Part shown: one piece after another, positions 48,644-58,797 of the stretch
How positions within the stretch are numbered: position 1 is the stretch's first letter
How the letters are laid out: each line of letters begins with the position of its first letter
DNA from: Hydractinia symbiolongicarpus
Lineage: Eukaryota; Cnidaria; Hydrozoa; Anthoathecata; Hydractiniidae
Length of the DNA: 64,000 bases
Reading direction: 5' to 3'
NCBI RefSeq assembly: GCF_029227915.1
Contig: NC_079879.1
Span: 18,104,001-18,168,000 of the forward strand
Program-made: the position numbers and the translations under genes
The notes under the pieces: model-generated
Told to the model about the DNA's origin: nothing
Seen by the model: the letters and a program-made list of their open reading frames with translations, nothing else
Databases searched by the model: none

Positions 48644-50741
48644 CAGTACTGTGAAAAGGTTTGTTAACATCGTGTTCGTGTAACGAGCGTGGTGCACACG
48701 AACCACGATAAAATCGTGGTCTTCGTGTATAACAAATATTCAAACATTCTATCGTGGCCACCACGCTAATATAATTATCTCCACGAAGGATCTTGTGTCC
48801 CACGATCTTTTTCGCGAGCTCCACGATTTATATAGATTTAATTTTTTTTCTTTTCAAAAGCGTCGGTAATTTGTTTTATTGAGTTTAACGAACTGACGCA
48901 ATTAAATGTTTGTACGAAATGTTATTTTGTAAAGAAAAGTTAAATTTGTCTGACCATAATTTAATTTCAGTTTTTAAAACTTTAATAACGCCCGTCTCAA
49001 ACACATCTCATTGTTTTGCCGATATTTTTTTGCCAAAAGAACTCTGTTTAAGAAAACGTTGAACCGAAAATATATGCAAAATATTTAACAGTCATTAAAT
49101 TAAAGTAGATTTTAAAAGCGTATTTGGTCATCGAGTTTTTCTTTCTTTTATGTCTTATCTATTTTGCCGATGTATCTTTCTCTAATTTTGTCGGCGTCTT
49201 TAAAAGTCAGCTGAGCAATTAGTTTCTCTTTGAAAAAAAAAGTTAAATATGGATGCTCTGTTTGGCGAAACCATTTATACAATTTACAAATCAAGACATG
49301 GTGCTTCCAAAATATTTCAGACAGCGAATAATAAATCTTAAACAAAAAAGAATGACCTATACGCAGATTAGCAAAATTATTGAAGAGAAAGATGGCAAAA
49401 AGATTTCACGGCAAACAATATCAAAAATTGTTCGAAGATTTAATTTTACGTTTTTATGAACGTAAAATTAGACACATTATTTCTTAATAAAAATTAGTTT
49501 ATAAGAACATGCTCAGCCTAAAATCCCGCGCAATATGAGTCTAAAATTCATGAAAGAAATATTATTTTCAAACATTTTTTTAATGATCAAAAGGTCATTT
49601 TTGTCTATTTTATTTGTACAGAAAATGCTTCGAAACTTCACATCATTAATAATTAATTATTCAATAACAGAAGCCACGTGGACTTTTTATGAACGTAAAA
49701 CCTGATGCAGGTATTTTGTTGTTATAAAAAAATAGTTCATAAGAACGTGATCAGCAGTTCAATGCGACTTTATTTCTGAATCTATTATTTTACTTTTTAC
49801 GAACAGATTTTTAATAGTATAATTTTAACAATCTATTTAAAAATTTTAATATTTTGGAAGAAAACAAATAAGGAAATTTAAGGCTGAGAAAGGGTTACGA
49901 AAAAACTCTTATAAAAAACTTTAAAAAAATCAACTCGTTCCCAGGGTTGAAGCCCTGGCGTGGAAAAAGAAAGTGTAAAAAAAATACTAACCTCGCTCTT
50001 TTAAAAAAAATGTATAATAACCAGAAATCGCCAGATAATATTAGACCTGTTTAACCAAGTAATAAAGCGTTAGCGACAGTAAGGTATATATGTTTAAAAA
50101 CCGTAAGAACAAGTATCTTGACTTTCATATTTTTTGAAGCGCAACCATGGGAAAAGAAGTGGATATTCTGCGTAAAAACTTCCGTATTGTTATAAGAACG
50201 TATAGTCGTATAAATTTTTTTTCATTTGACCTTAAAATTTAAATTCATGAAATAAAGTCGCTTGATTGTATATACCATGCTTGTGACGATGAGTAACACT
50301 AAAATGAAACAACCTTTATAACATTTATTTAGAACAGACATGCGTTTTTAAAAAAAAAATAGAAATAAATTTGTGAAAGAATTATTTAAAATTTTACAGT
50401 TTTATTTAATACCCTATGGACGGCGCTTGATTCACGAAGGATTAAAATCTTTTATATAGCTAGCCTTATAACAACGAATTAAAACAAAAAAATGTTAATT
50501 TATTTTTTTGCCGTCGGTTTTTAATTTAATTGATAAACTAATACGGTCTTTGTTGTTTTACAATAGAAGTTATCTATCGTGGAAGCCACGATGTAATATT
50601 TAATTTTCGTTCGTGTAGTCCACGAAACATGATCGTGAGGTCCACGATTTTTAAAAAAATACGTATCGTGGGCTATCGTGGTTCGTGCGTAACATGAAAT
50701 AAACACGAACCACGATGTTAACAAACCTTTTCACAGTACTG
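48644..50741. mobile_element. Inner 2.1-kb TA-flanked DNA transposon
   Basis: The left end reads CAGTACTGTGAAAAGGTTTG and the right end, on the opposite strand, is identical over at least that length and continues TTAACATCGTG. TA flanks both sides (48642-48643, 50742-50743). Subterminal copies of a CACGATTTT / GTTCGTGT motif occur at both ends. It carries only a helix-turn-helix fragment (49298-49459) of a transposase. Confidence 0.88.
49298..49459 (+). pseudogene. Tc1-like transposase helix-turn-helix fragment
   Basis: LPKYFRQRIINLKQKRMTYT followed by QISKIIEE..GKKISRQTISKIV is a paired-like helix-turn-helix of the kind that opens Tc1/mariner transposases and binds the terminal repeats. The frame ends shortly after and no DDE catalytic domain follows, so the inner element is non-autonomous. 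Confidence 0.65.
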
Positions 50742-50962
50742 TACGTTTACTTCCGCATGGTCGTGATTATTAACGCTGCCAATAGTCTAGTCATGAAATG
50801 AAGTATTCTGCAAATCTTCTAAATTAAAAACGCTTTCCGAGTCTAACTCTTCTAACCAACAAAAACTCTTAGCGATCACAGCGCGTCATTTTTCGAAAGA
50901 GTAAAATAAAATGTTGCCTGCCATGGTTTGCTCTGATAGCCCTAAATAGCTTCTTTTTTACT

Positions 50963-51205
50963 TTAAAATAAACTTTCCGGCACCGCAACCTGTCTCCTGT
51001 GGGCATTGAAGTCTCTACACAAGTCGGAAAGAGCCAATCTCGTTCTGAGAGCATCGGAATAGCTAAAAAAGCCATGGTTCACTACTAAGCTATTGCTTCC
51101 ACTTCCATTCTCATCCCCATAACAGCCTTCCCAGCTAGAGACTGATTCACTGTCAGGTTTTGTAGACTTTTTACTGGCTGAAACTTCAAAACTAAGAAAG
51201 CTCAC
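50963..51205 (-). CDS. Unassigned 80-codon ORF in the outer transposon
   Basis: A Ser-rich start (SFEVSASKKSTKPDSESVSS), a Gly/Asn stretch and a basic end (DFNAHRRQVAVPESLF). It lies between the inner transposon and the right end of the outer one. It is less AT-rich than its surroundings, which is why I list it, but I see no domain. Confidence 0.25.
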   Translation of the reverse strand: MSFLSFEVSASKKSTKPDSESVSSWEGCYGDENGSGSNSLVVNHGFFSYSDALRTRLALSDLCRDFNAHRRQVAVPESLF

Positions 51206-51275
51206 AACTTTTTCACGGGAACTCAGTTTTAAAAAGGGAAGTAAAAAGTGTTAAGTGTATACTGAAGTGTAAAGT

Positions 51276-51312
51276 GTATACTGAAGATAAGTGTTTACTT
51301 ATCTTCAGTATA
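51276..51312. repeat. Short inverted repeat
   Basis: GTATACTGAAGATAAGT (51276-51292) faces its inverted copy starting at 51297, a stem of about 15 bp with a loop of four bases. It is preceded by two direct copies of AAGTGTATACTGAAG. Confidence 0.75.
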
Positions 51313-52239
51313 TACCTGTTACAAACTCATCTTCAGTATCCATTACTAATGTTGAAAAAACAACAACCGCTTTGTCATATATAAAACCGCTTTGTATATA
51401 TAAAAACATGGGCCAACGGCAGAGTCAGCGAAATTATCATCCGGGAGTTGACGTCACAAGCGAAGGAATTTATTTACAATTGGGACACAAGATGGTGACT
51501 GGCACGAAGCTTCTTCTCCAGCTAATATTTTACAGCTTCAACAACGAATATCTTGCAAACAAATCAAAATAAGTACAAAAGAAGATTTTTTTCATAGTTA
51601 GTGCAATATTTTGAGTTGATTTTCGATTACTTTTTTTAAAATGGGAGGTAAGCTTTAAATATTGTCAACTAAACTATAGTCTGTAAAAGGATTTTGCACT
51701 TAGATTTTAATTTTCATATAAGACTGTGCAAAAAACAATAAAAGAACGCTAAAAATTTTTATATAAATTATTTTTCCTGTTTTTTCTTTTATTTTAAGTG
51801 GGAGGAGAATGACTTGCTGTATAAATTTCGAAACAGCGCAAGGAAATTCTTGCTGTATAACTTTCAAAACAGCACAAGAAATATTCTTCCTGCATAACTT
51901 TAAAAAACAAGTTTTTGACCATGCAAGTATTTTTATCTTTTCACCTTGACAGCTAGTTATTTTAATAATTTAAAACAAGAGAACAAATTTATCCAAAGAA
52001 CTTTAAGTGAGACAAATTATTATTATTTTTCCCTTCGCCACAAAAAATATTAATTGCGTGCGTCTTTTCTTTGCACTACAATTTAATAAGAACAGATATT
52101 TAATTACTTTCAACACTTCGCGATGTAGGCTTCAATTGTAGGCCTCACGCGATAGAAATTTAGGAGCAAAAAAAGCTATCGCGTATCGATCGCACCAAGC
52201 ATGATATGCGATCCTCTATGATACCTTTTTACAGTACTG

Positions 52240-54600
52240 TATATACATAAAACTTGCATACATGTAAAGTTAAATTCAAGCGGTACGATAGCAATTTATT
52301 TGTTAAAGTTAATTTATCATAAATATATTTCATGAGCAAAGTTATACTATATTCATATACTACATAATGTGATATACATCTCTGTCTTTTGTTTAATAAT
52401 AAAGCTACGTGTTGATTTTATAACCTTTGTTCTGCCTTGTTGTTTGTTTACATCATGCCACAATTTTTAAAACTTTTAACTCTCTTAAAAGCCAGATTAC
52501 TGTAATTTCTCTTTTTAGCCCCCTCCCATTATTTAGAAGGCACTTAAAAAGAAAGGAGTTAATTAAAATTTTTTATATATATATGTTATTTATAAAGTAA
52601 ATTTTATCAAAAACCATCAAAAACAGTTCTTTCAAGAACTTCGCTACTACAAAGTAAGTTTATTTTAATTTTTATAATTTATTGAATCATTAGTGTCTGT
52701 TTTTCTTTTTTTTCGGGCATTGTTCGGGTCTAGGCCACAAAAATATGTTGTGTTCGCGTTTTGAAGACTCTGCAAAAATGTTGGTCAGGCGGTCGATTGA
52801 TTTTTTCCCGGGATTTTCAGATCACAGCAATCAAATTCGTTCCCAGGGCCAAGACATTATAGCGCCACTCGGCATCGTTTGTGAACCATTTTTCGCCACC
52901 CTGTAAACTGTCAGTAGCCACAGGAGTGCCCTAAAGGAATTAATTTTTACCAAAATTAATTTTTGCAAGTTTTTGTCAATTTTGCATAAATCAGTTCTAG
53001 CGAAAAAAATTTTCTTTTTGAAAAATATCTTGTGAAATTTTTTCCCGGTCTTTTTCCGACTTACCAACTCGGGTTTTTATTACCAAAAGTGAGTCGGTCG
53101 GAGGACGCGACCACAACATATTTTTAAAACTTAAATTTTTTTCAAAACACCGAACTTGCCCGAAAACGCCTGGACTTTTTACAGCGTATGCAGCTTATCT
53201 GCACCCTCGTAAGATAAATGGCTTTCAGATGAGTTATTTACATTCACTGAGCAAGGAAATATTAGACAGTCAGGGAAATCCTCTTAATTAAGCTGTACAG
53301 CTTAATTTAGATGTCAGCTTAATAAGGATGTATGATACAGTCTAATTAGGCGTTTTACAGCTTAGTTAAGATGTAACTTTGATCGTCTTAAACACACATT
53401 TAACTGAACTATAGCATCTATCTAGCTAACTGAATAAATACAATATTTACGTGCATATAAATGACTCCAATACATTAGTTTTTCGTAGCACACCGGAGAT
53501 CCCCCAAATTTGAAGTTTTAAAAATGTTAGATAAAGATGATGATGGAACATGGCGCGTGGCCTTGTGGTTATGGAGTTTATGGGTAAGTAAAACTTAGCT
53601 AGCTAAAGTAAAACATTTTATGCTATGCTATGCTTTATTAATAAAAAAAACAAACCTTGTTAAATTAAAAAGCGTCTCCACTGCTATGGAAGCCATAGTA
53701 GTAATAAGCTTGCCAGTAATCTTCCTTGACTTTATTAGTTAATTAGGCACCAGTGGCTTGTTTACCTTTTTCTTCAAGGTATCTGACCCATTGGACTCAT
53801 GTAAAAACAGCAAATAAAAAGCAAGTTACAAAAACAGGACCAGGAAACCAACGACCGGGAGAGACGACGCGTAGATTTTGGTTAATGCCATGACAAGGGT
53901 TCTTTGCGAAATTACTGGAAATGAATTTTTCGTAACAATTATTTTCGCGAAACGTTTGGGAAAACAAAACGATTTTTTCACTTTTTCTAATTTAGTTTTT
54001 CACCATAACTTTCAACCTCGTTCCCAGGGCATATTAAATCTTATTGCGATTGGACGGCGTTTTCAAATACTTTTGATTTTCGTCTCGTCGTCCACTGTCA
54101 AAAAGAGACATAAAGCCCTGGTGTGTTGGAAATTAGATTGCGCAAAACTGAAAGAAAAAAACAAACAAAAAATAACGAATAGCGAGTAACGAGATTAAAG
54201 CTCCTTTATCGTTGTTTTCACACAAAATTGAACATGAAATTAAATATCAATAATTATCATTATCGTACCCAAAGCTATTTCTTGTAGAGCTATGCAAAAT
54301 GATCTGTTTATTATAAAAACAAAATATAATACATAAAAACAAAAGTTAAGTTTTTTAGAAAGTTTAAATTGTATATAAGGGATAGAGAAATGTATGTTTT
54401 CGCGCAGTCACGCACGCGCACGCACACACGCCACAGTCAAGTCCAACAAATCCATACCATGCCATGCTTAGCTATGGAATTCAAGGGTAAGTCCCTAATA
54501 TGCCGTGCTGAGTCATGCAAGGGTCCCTATAGAGTGCTGACGTCATCAATGCTGCAAATAAGTCAAAAAAGTTCTAGCGTACCTAGTAGGGGAATTCCCT
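52240..54600. other. Repeat-derived intergenic sequence before the Polinton-like element
   Basis: No host exon recognised. It contains two copies of the TCGTTCCCAGGGC terminus motif (about 52838 and 54018) and simple CA/CG-rich sequence at 54405-54435. The left end of the Polinton-like element must lie somewhere in 54.1-54.66 kb; I could not define its terminal repeat. Confidence 0.45.
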
Positions 54601-54671
54601 TATGATGACGTCAATCAACGCATGCGCAGTAAATCTCGGCAATCTTCGGACCTTGTTGGAATGTATATAAA

Positions 54672-54887
54672 ATGGTACTCTGCTACCGGTGCTCTGTAGA
54701 ACTGTGCGATAAAGTCAGGTGCCCCATGAGATACAACCCTCCACGGGTGAGTACAAAACATACAGCGAAATCTGGCTTTTTTCATGTCAAGGAAAACATG
54801 GCTGCCCATATGAGCGATGGTGGTGAGTACGTATACGAGGGCTACTTTTGTGGAGATGCGTGCTGCTTAGCTTACGTGGAAGAGTGA
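54672..54887 (+). CDS. Small cysteine-rich protein
   Basis: 71 codons, with a TATA-like TGTATATAAAA ending right at the ATG. CYRCSVELCDKVRC at the N terminus and CGDACC near the C terminus suggest two zinc-binding knuckles. It is the first gene I can place in the element. Function unknown; small zinc proteins are common in such elements. Confidence 0.55.
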   Translation: MVLCYRCSVELCDKVRCPMRYNPPRVSTKHTAKSGFFHVKENMAAHMSDGGEYVYEGYFCGDACCLAYVEE

Positions 54888-54911
54888 AAGGTGTATGATA
54901 GTGCGTACCAA

Positions 54912-55025
54912 ATGTTGATGTGGCTGTTGAAAAGGCGCTACAAAGGAAGGCCTGCTCCAGGCTGTAGACGCCTCAGAAGATTTGGGGGTGACCTGGCACA
55001 AAAGGAATTCCTGGCATTGATGTGA
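54912..55025 (+). CDS. 37-aa basic peptide
   Basis: ATG to TGA, with an Arg-rich middle (KRRYKGRPAPGCRRLRRF). Very short basic proteins in Polinton-like elements resemble DNA-condensing minor virion proteins in character, but that is only an analogy. A hairpin follows the stop codon by three bases. Confidence 0.4.
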   Translation: MLMWLLKRRYKGRPAPGCRRLRRFGGDLAQKEFLALM

Positions 55026-55028
55026 AAC

Positions 55029-55049
55029 CAAGGTTATCTTACAACCTTG
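55029..55049. terminator. Hairpin after the basic-peptide gene
   Basis: CAAGGTT-ATCTTAC-AACCTTG, a 7-bp perfect stem starting three bases after the stop codon at 55023-55025. Confidence 0.45.
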
Positions 55050-55072
55050 TTGTAATATAATACTATTAATAA

Positions 55073-55264
55073 ATGTGTATTGGCTGTCAATCAAAATTCG
55101 GTGTATTTGGAAATGCAGTAGTCATGACCTTCATGGTAGGTATTGGTCTCTCTCTACCACTGCTGGCTCTAGCATTAGTACAAGAATCCGAGAAGGAGAA
55201 GGAGAATGAGCGGAGGATTCAAGACATCGGGGATCGCCTTGATGATTATAGGAGAAATGGATAA
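55073..55264 (+). CDS. Small single-span membrane protein
   Basis: 63 codons. Residues 12-36 (GNAVVMTFMVGIGLSLPLLA and the following residues) form a hydrophobic span, followed by a highly charged helix (ESEKEKENERRIQDIGDRLD). It overlaps the next gene by a few bases. Function unknown; this layout suits an envelope or membrane-anchored accessory protein. Confidence 0.5.
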   Translation: MCIGCQSKFGVFGNAVVMTFMVGIGLSLPLLALALVQESEKEKENERRIQDIGDRLDDYRRNG

Positions 55265-55406
55265 ATGTAAGGACTGCAAAAGGGTACTCGATGCGTACGT
55301 TAGATGCGCCTGTGGACGTAGGTTTGTGGTAAAGGGTAAACCTTTATGCTGGCATTGTTATAAGGAATATATCACATATAACGGGGTGGCTGCGTATGTA
55401 CAATGA
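55257..55406 (+). CDS. 49-aa zinc-ribbon protein
   Basis: I start at the internal ATG giving MDKCKDCKRVLDAYVRCACG; the frame is open further upstream but without zinc motifs. C-X2-C, C-X-C and a final C-X2-C (LCWHCYKEY) make a compact zinc ribbon. It overlaps the 213-aa gene by 11 bases in another frame, which supports tight packing. Confidence 0.55.
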   Translation: MDKCKDCKRVLDAYVRCACGRRFVVKGKPLCWHCYKEYITYNGVAAYVQ

Positions 55407-56037
55407 CAAGCAATTCTCTGAAGTCGTTCGAATTACAATAAACAAAATGCTACAATTTGAGAATGAGCTTGTCAACCCAAAACTATTCTACTTATTTGCT
55501 GCTACTTTTACAGACATCAATGATATCAACGAGGACTATCTAACAGTGTCAGATCCTATTCCTGCTAACGGAGGTAAAGATCAACGGTATATAGTAGGCT
55601 ACCATACACGAAACCTCGTGGTTGCCTTGAGGGTAAAAACACATAAAATCTGGTTCCCCCATGGGGTCACCCGATACAACGCCAATACGGTACCAGCGAT
55701 GAGTCTTGATTTTGAAGAATACCCCGATTGGGTTGCGAAGTATCGCCAAATCTGGTCCAAGATCGAAAAGTTGATATCTGAGCAATTGACGACAGAGCCT
55801 GTGAAAAAGGATCATTACGTGAACGCTAAACTCAAATACTACAAGGATGCAATTACGATTAAATTCCACGGTATGCCAGTACCCTACGATGAGCTATGCC
55901 AAGCCAGTGCCATCCTGGCTATTTCATCAGTGTATGTGCAAGGTAAAAACTACTACACCCAGGTACAAATTACGGAATGTCGATATAAGGACTTCAAAAA
56001 AGAATGGTCGAGGATTAAAAAAACATATATTTTATAG
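55396..56037 (+). CDS. Conserved 213-aa Polinton-like protein, function unknown
   Basis: An intact frame with a soluble, mixed composition. Conserved points relative to the decayed copy at 25505-26010 are the KMLQFE start, the VSDPIPANGGKDQRYIVGY region (residues 55-75), HGVTRY, a YVNAKLKYYKD segment and a C-terminal helix ILAISSVYV. It has no zinc, P-loop or membrane motif. Presence of the same protein in two diverged elements in one window shows it is a stable component. It faces the minus-strand gene tail-to-tail, and its stop codon lies inside a perfect hairpin. Confidence 0.75.
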   Translation: MYNDKQFSEVVRITINKMLQFENELVNPKLFYLFAATFTDINDINEDYLTVSDPIPANGGKDQRYIVGYHTRNLVVALRVKTHKIWFPHGVTRYNANTVPAMSLDFEEYPDWVAKYRQIWSKIEKLISEQLTTEPVKKDHYVNAKLKYYKDAITIKFHGMPVPYDELCQASAILAISSVYVQGKNYYTQVQITECRYKDFKKEWSRIKKTYIL

Positions 56038-56730
56038 GCCTACAAGACCTATAAAATATATACAAATTAAGGGCAATAAACAGGTGGAGACTATAGGTAG
56101 CACTTGCATACTGTACAGACTGAAGTTTTTTTAAAACGTCATTTCTTCCCTCTTCCCGGCCCTTGGCAACTAGCTGGGCACGCTCCTGTTCATTGATAGA
56201 GTTTACAATCTTTTTAACACGTTGACGTATCTGTTCCTTTAGTAGCATGTACTTATTATATTCCTGTGTGATCAGTGTGAACACATAGTCGCTGATGACT
56301 CCGTTCTCAATGGCTTTTGAGATAAGATCAATGATGGAATTCAGCTGGGTCTCCGCAAGTAACCTTATAGTCTCATGCTTTTTGGACTTCACACCCAACC
56401 TCTTCTCGGCGTTCTGCAGACCAGCTTGCTCTATTCCGACGGCGATCGTGACCCCCATGGCAATACATAGGGGAGCTCCCAAACCCGTGACTAGCTCTCC
56501 GATCCCAATACCCGAGGTAATAATGCTGATACTCAATAGCCCATGGTCAGAATACTTTACCCAGGTCTCATGCAATTTCAACTTCTTTGCGAGTCTGTTT
56601 CGCTCTTCAATCTCAGGAACTTTTCAATCTCTCCGATCTTCGCAAGTCTATACTTTTGGCTTTCATGGATAGTATCGTCCTCCGCAGGTGCACTTGGCAA
56701 ACTCGGGTACAGTTTTCTGATGTCGCTCAT
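56015..56730 (-). pseudogene. Glycine-rich hydrophobic-hairpin membrane protein (one frameshift)
   Basis: Starts MSDIRKLYPSLPSAPAEDD, a start typical of this element family in cnidarians as I remember it. A charged coiled-coil follows, then a long glycine-rich hydrophobic part (ISIITSGIGIGELVTGLGAP and IAMGVTIAVGI), then a polar helical region with QLNSIIDLISKAIENG and INEQERAQLVAKGREE. A one-base shift near 56605-56620 separates the start from the rest. The gene begins three bases after the stop of the upstream minus gene. Probably a virion membrane or minor capsid component; that role is inferred. Confidence 0.7.
56025..56061. terminator. Perfect 14-bp hairpin between converging genes
   Basis: ATATATTTTATAGG (56025-56038) faces its exact inverted copy at 56048-56061 across a 9-base loop. 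The plus gene stops inside the left arm and the minus gene a few bases beyond, so one hairpin can serve both 3' ends. The arms are also TATA-like, so a promoter role cannot be excluded. Confidence 0.65.
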
Positions 56731-56733
56731 CTT

Positions 56734-57249
56734 TTATTCTATGAGAATAGGCATCGTGAGGCCGGTGAACGAAACGTTCTTCTCATGGTGATATTCATCC
56801 GTTAACATGAACTCGAGGCGATCCGTTGAGCCCTTCAAAGGAAGGTAAACAAGGGTATCAAAACTGCAGGTCAGCATATCCCCCCAAGCGTTTAGCCCCT
56901 TGGTGGAAAGCAAGGCCAGAATTTTAGACTATTTACCGTCAAGTAGGCAGTCGCCTTCATCCAACTGGGGGCAAACGAGTCTTAATCTATGGTAAACATC
57001 AGTCCTATAGTATGCATTGTAGTCACCCTTCTTATAGTACTTTTTTGCGGGATCGTAGGGTAGGCCTAAGAGCTCTTGCAGTTGTCGATTCATCACAACC
57101 GTATAGCCGCCACTGACACGGAGCCTACAGAGTCCATTTTTCAGGACAAAAAGCTTAATCTTGTCCCCTGCCTGGGAGTTGACGATAGTTGCCAGATCTT
57201 CGATTCTATACAGACCGTTCATGATCTCGATTCGGACTTCCACCTGCAA
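56734..57249 (-). pseudogene. Conserved structural-type protein with an in-frame TAG
   Basis: Starts MQVEVRIEIMNGLYRIEDL and contains GGYTVVMNRQLQELLGLPYD and LRLVCPQLDEGDCLLDGK. A TAG (56931-56929) follows, then the same frame continues through SKILALLSTKGLNAWGDM, PLKGSTDRLEFMLTDEY and LTMPILIE to TAA. The LLGLP / nucleation-of-strands pattern is that of a widespread structural protein of cnidarian Polinton-like elements (remembered, not searched). The inverted duplicate at 57909-58433 carries the same TAG, so the nonsense codon is older than the duplication. Confidence 0.65.
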
Positions 57250-57309
57250 ACTCGTTGTTGCTGTACTGGTTCAGCCATACAGGCCTGATACTGATGGATT
57301 TCAAGGCAA
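56784..57309 (-). repeat. Source arm of a 525-bp inverted duplication
   Basis: Near-identical inverted copy of 57909-58433; I noticed two substitutions in reading the arms side by side. It is the original location, since its gene runs on unbroken into the next minus gene, whereas the other arm is embedded in foreign coding sequence. Confidence 0.92.
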
Positions 57310-57422
57310 TCCTACTATCCTGTCCTAAGTAGTCCTAAGATAATTTGTAGCCATGGTACACCGTCAAGAGAATGTAGGCCATGACATAACAGAATTCCAG
57401 AAAGTGCTTCAATATAACTCCG

Positions 57423-57761
57423 GTGAATTTCGCCGTCATGCCCAGCGTCTACATGTTGCCCTTAGAAATGAACTTGCCCAATGTAAATGTGGGGGTACAG
57501 GTTGATGTGAATAACAAGTCTATAGAGAGGGGTGCGTCCGCCGCACCCCCTAGGCATACTATCAAAACACCTATACATACTACACCCCCTAAGCATACCG
57601 AGCATACCATTAGACATGTAGCAGATATCAAACTACCTCCCAAACATACCATACTACCTACTATATCTGAACAACCCCTACAAAACCAGCACGAGAATAC
57701 CAAGGCCGCATTAATCACAACGGGGGTAGGAATCATCATTGCCTTCATCTGGCTCAAGTAA
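57423..57761 (+). CDS. Proline/histidine-repeat protein with C-terminal membrane anchor
   Basis: 112 codons, or about 106 from the second ATG. The middle contains repeated PPRHT / PPKHT / PPKHTI motifs (residues 42-80), and the last 20 residues form one hydrophobic span (ALITTGVGIIIAFIWLK) reaching the end. It is the only plus-strand gene between minus-strand genes and ends two bases before the stop of the opposite gene. It lies in the spacer of the inverted duplication. Function unknown; a tail-anchored surface or entry-associated protein would fit the layout, but this is speculation. Confidence 0.55.
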   Translation: MNFAVMPSVYMLPLEMNLPNVNVGVQVDVNNKSIERGASAAPPRHTIKTPIHTTPPKHTEHTIRHVADIKLPPKHTILPTISEQPLQNQHENTKAALITTGVGIIIAFIWLK

Positions 57762-57891
57762 CCTATTTCCTCACGTATAGCGCGGCAAACCCGGAAACAG
57801 CCGCTGTTGCCATATACAAATGCTTGGCCGCATATTCCACGATGGTTGACACTACCCTCTAAAAGAACGAGACAACCGTACCAAAAATCCC

Positions 57892-57908
57892 TGGTAATGC
57901 AGCACCTG
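57892..57908. repeat. 17-bp direct repeat, left
   Basis: TGGTAATGCAGCACCTG, identical to 58434-58450. Removing the 525-bp copy and one repeat restores a single copy in the interrupted gene, so this looks like a target-site duplication. Confidence 0.88.
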
Positions 57909-58433
57909 TTTGCCTTGAAATCCATCAGTATCAGGCCTGTATGGCTGAACCAGTACAGCAACAACGAGTTTGCAGGTGGAATTCCGAATCGAGATCATGA
58001 ACGGTCTGTATAGAATCGAAGATCTGGCAACTATCGTCAACTCCCAGACAGGGGACAAGATTAAGCTTTTTGTCCTGAAAAATGGACTCTGTAGGCTCCG
58101 TGTCAGTGGCGGCTATACGGTTGTGATGAATCGACAACTGCAAGAGCTCTTAGGCCTACCCTACGATCCTGCAAAAAAGTACTATAAGAAGGGTGACTAC
58201 AATGCATACTATAGGACTGATGTTTACCATAGATTGAGACTCGTTTGCCCCCAGTTGGATGAAGGCGACTGCCTACTTGACGGTAAATAGTCTAAAATTC
58301 TGGCCTTGCTTTCCACCAAGGGGCTAAACGCTTGGGGGGATATGCTGACCTGCAGTTTTGATACCCTTGTTTACCTTCCTTTGAAGGGCTCAACGGATCG
58401 CCTCGAGTTCATGTTAACGGATGAATATCACCA
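57909..58433 (+). repeat. Inverted 525-bp copy inserted into the helical membrane-protein gene
   Basis: Copy of 56784-57309 in the opposite orientation, bounded exactly by the direct repeat TGGTAATGCAGCACCTG. It includes about 60 bp upstream of the source gene's ATG and stops within its coding sequence, so it is neither a complete gene nor a normal transcript. Confidence 0.92.
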
Positions 58434-58450
58434 TGGTAATGCAGCACCTG
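58434..58450. repeat. 17-bp direct repeat, right
   Basis: Second copy of TGGTAATGCAGCACCTG, immediately after the inserted segment. Confidence 0.88.
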
Positions 58451-58797
58451 CCTTACCTGCCAAATATTTAAGGAACCTTCCGAGCCTTTTAAGCTGCTTC
58501 TCTACAAAGCCTTTTTCTGCACCTGCTACGCACTTCCTCCTGCTCCTGCCGCGGCACTTTCACCTGTAACGGCGAGTACAATGGTGGAAACCAGTAGACC
58601 AACAGCCGATACAATACTCGCTATAGTTACACCCCGCTCCTTGAAGAGTATTTTAAGCTTTTTAAGCAGGGATGTGTTATCTTTGTAAATTTGCAACAGC
58701 GTGTCCTTGATGTGTGTCAGCTGGCTTGAGTTCTTTCACCTTTTCCTGTAAGGCATTCCTTTCATCCTCCATGATTTAATGTTTTTCTCAACCCTTT

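Larger units (their letters stand above)
46089..52239. mobile_element. Outer 6.15-kb TA-flanked DNA transposon
   Basis: The left end reads CAGTACTGTAAAAAGGTATC and the right end, on the opposite strand, reads the same 20 bases. Further in, both ends carry GCGATCCTCTAT. TA flanks both sides (46087-46088, 52240-52241). Subterminal GCGATAG-type motifs recur. A CAGT start with TA duplication fits Tc1/mariner-like elements. No complete transposase is visible, and the length is inflated by the inner element. Confidence 0.72.
57763..58772 (-). pseudogene. Helical membrane protein gene, frameshifted and split by an insertion
   Basis: Begins MEDERNALQEKVKEL with a coiled coil, then KKLKILFKERGVTIASIVSA and a hydrophobic span (VGLLVSTIVLAV). 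A second part has KQLKRLGRFLKYLAGKAGAA with an LPGIFGTVV segment, and ends with a hydrophobic helix and LYVRK. This architecture recurs in cnidarian Polinton-like elements. Damage: shifts near 58725 and 58540, an in-frame TAG at 57861-57859, and the 525-bp copy plus one 17-bp repeat inserted within the GKAGAALPG region. Confidence 0.7.
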
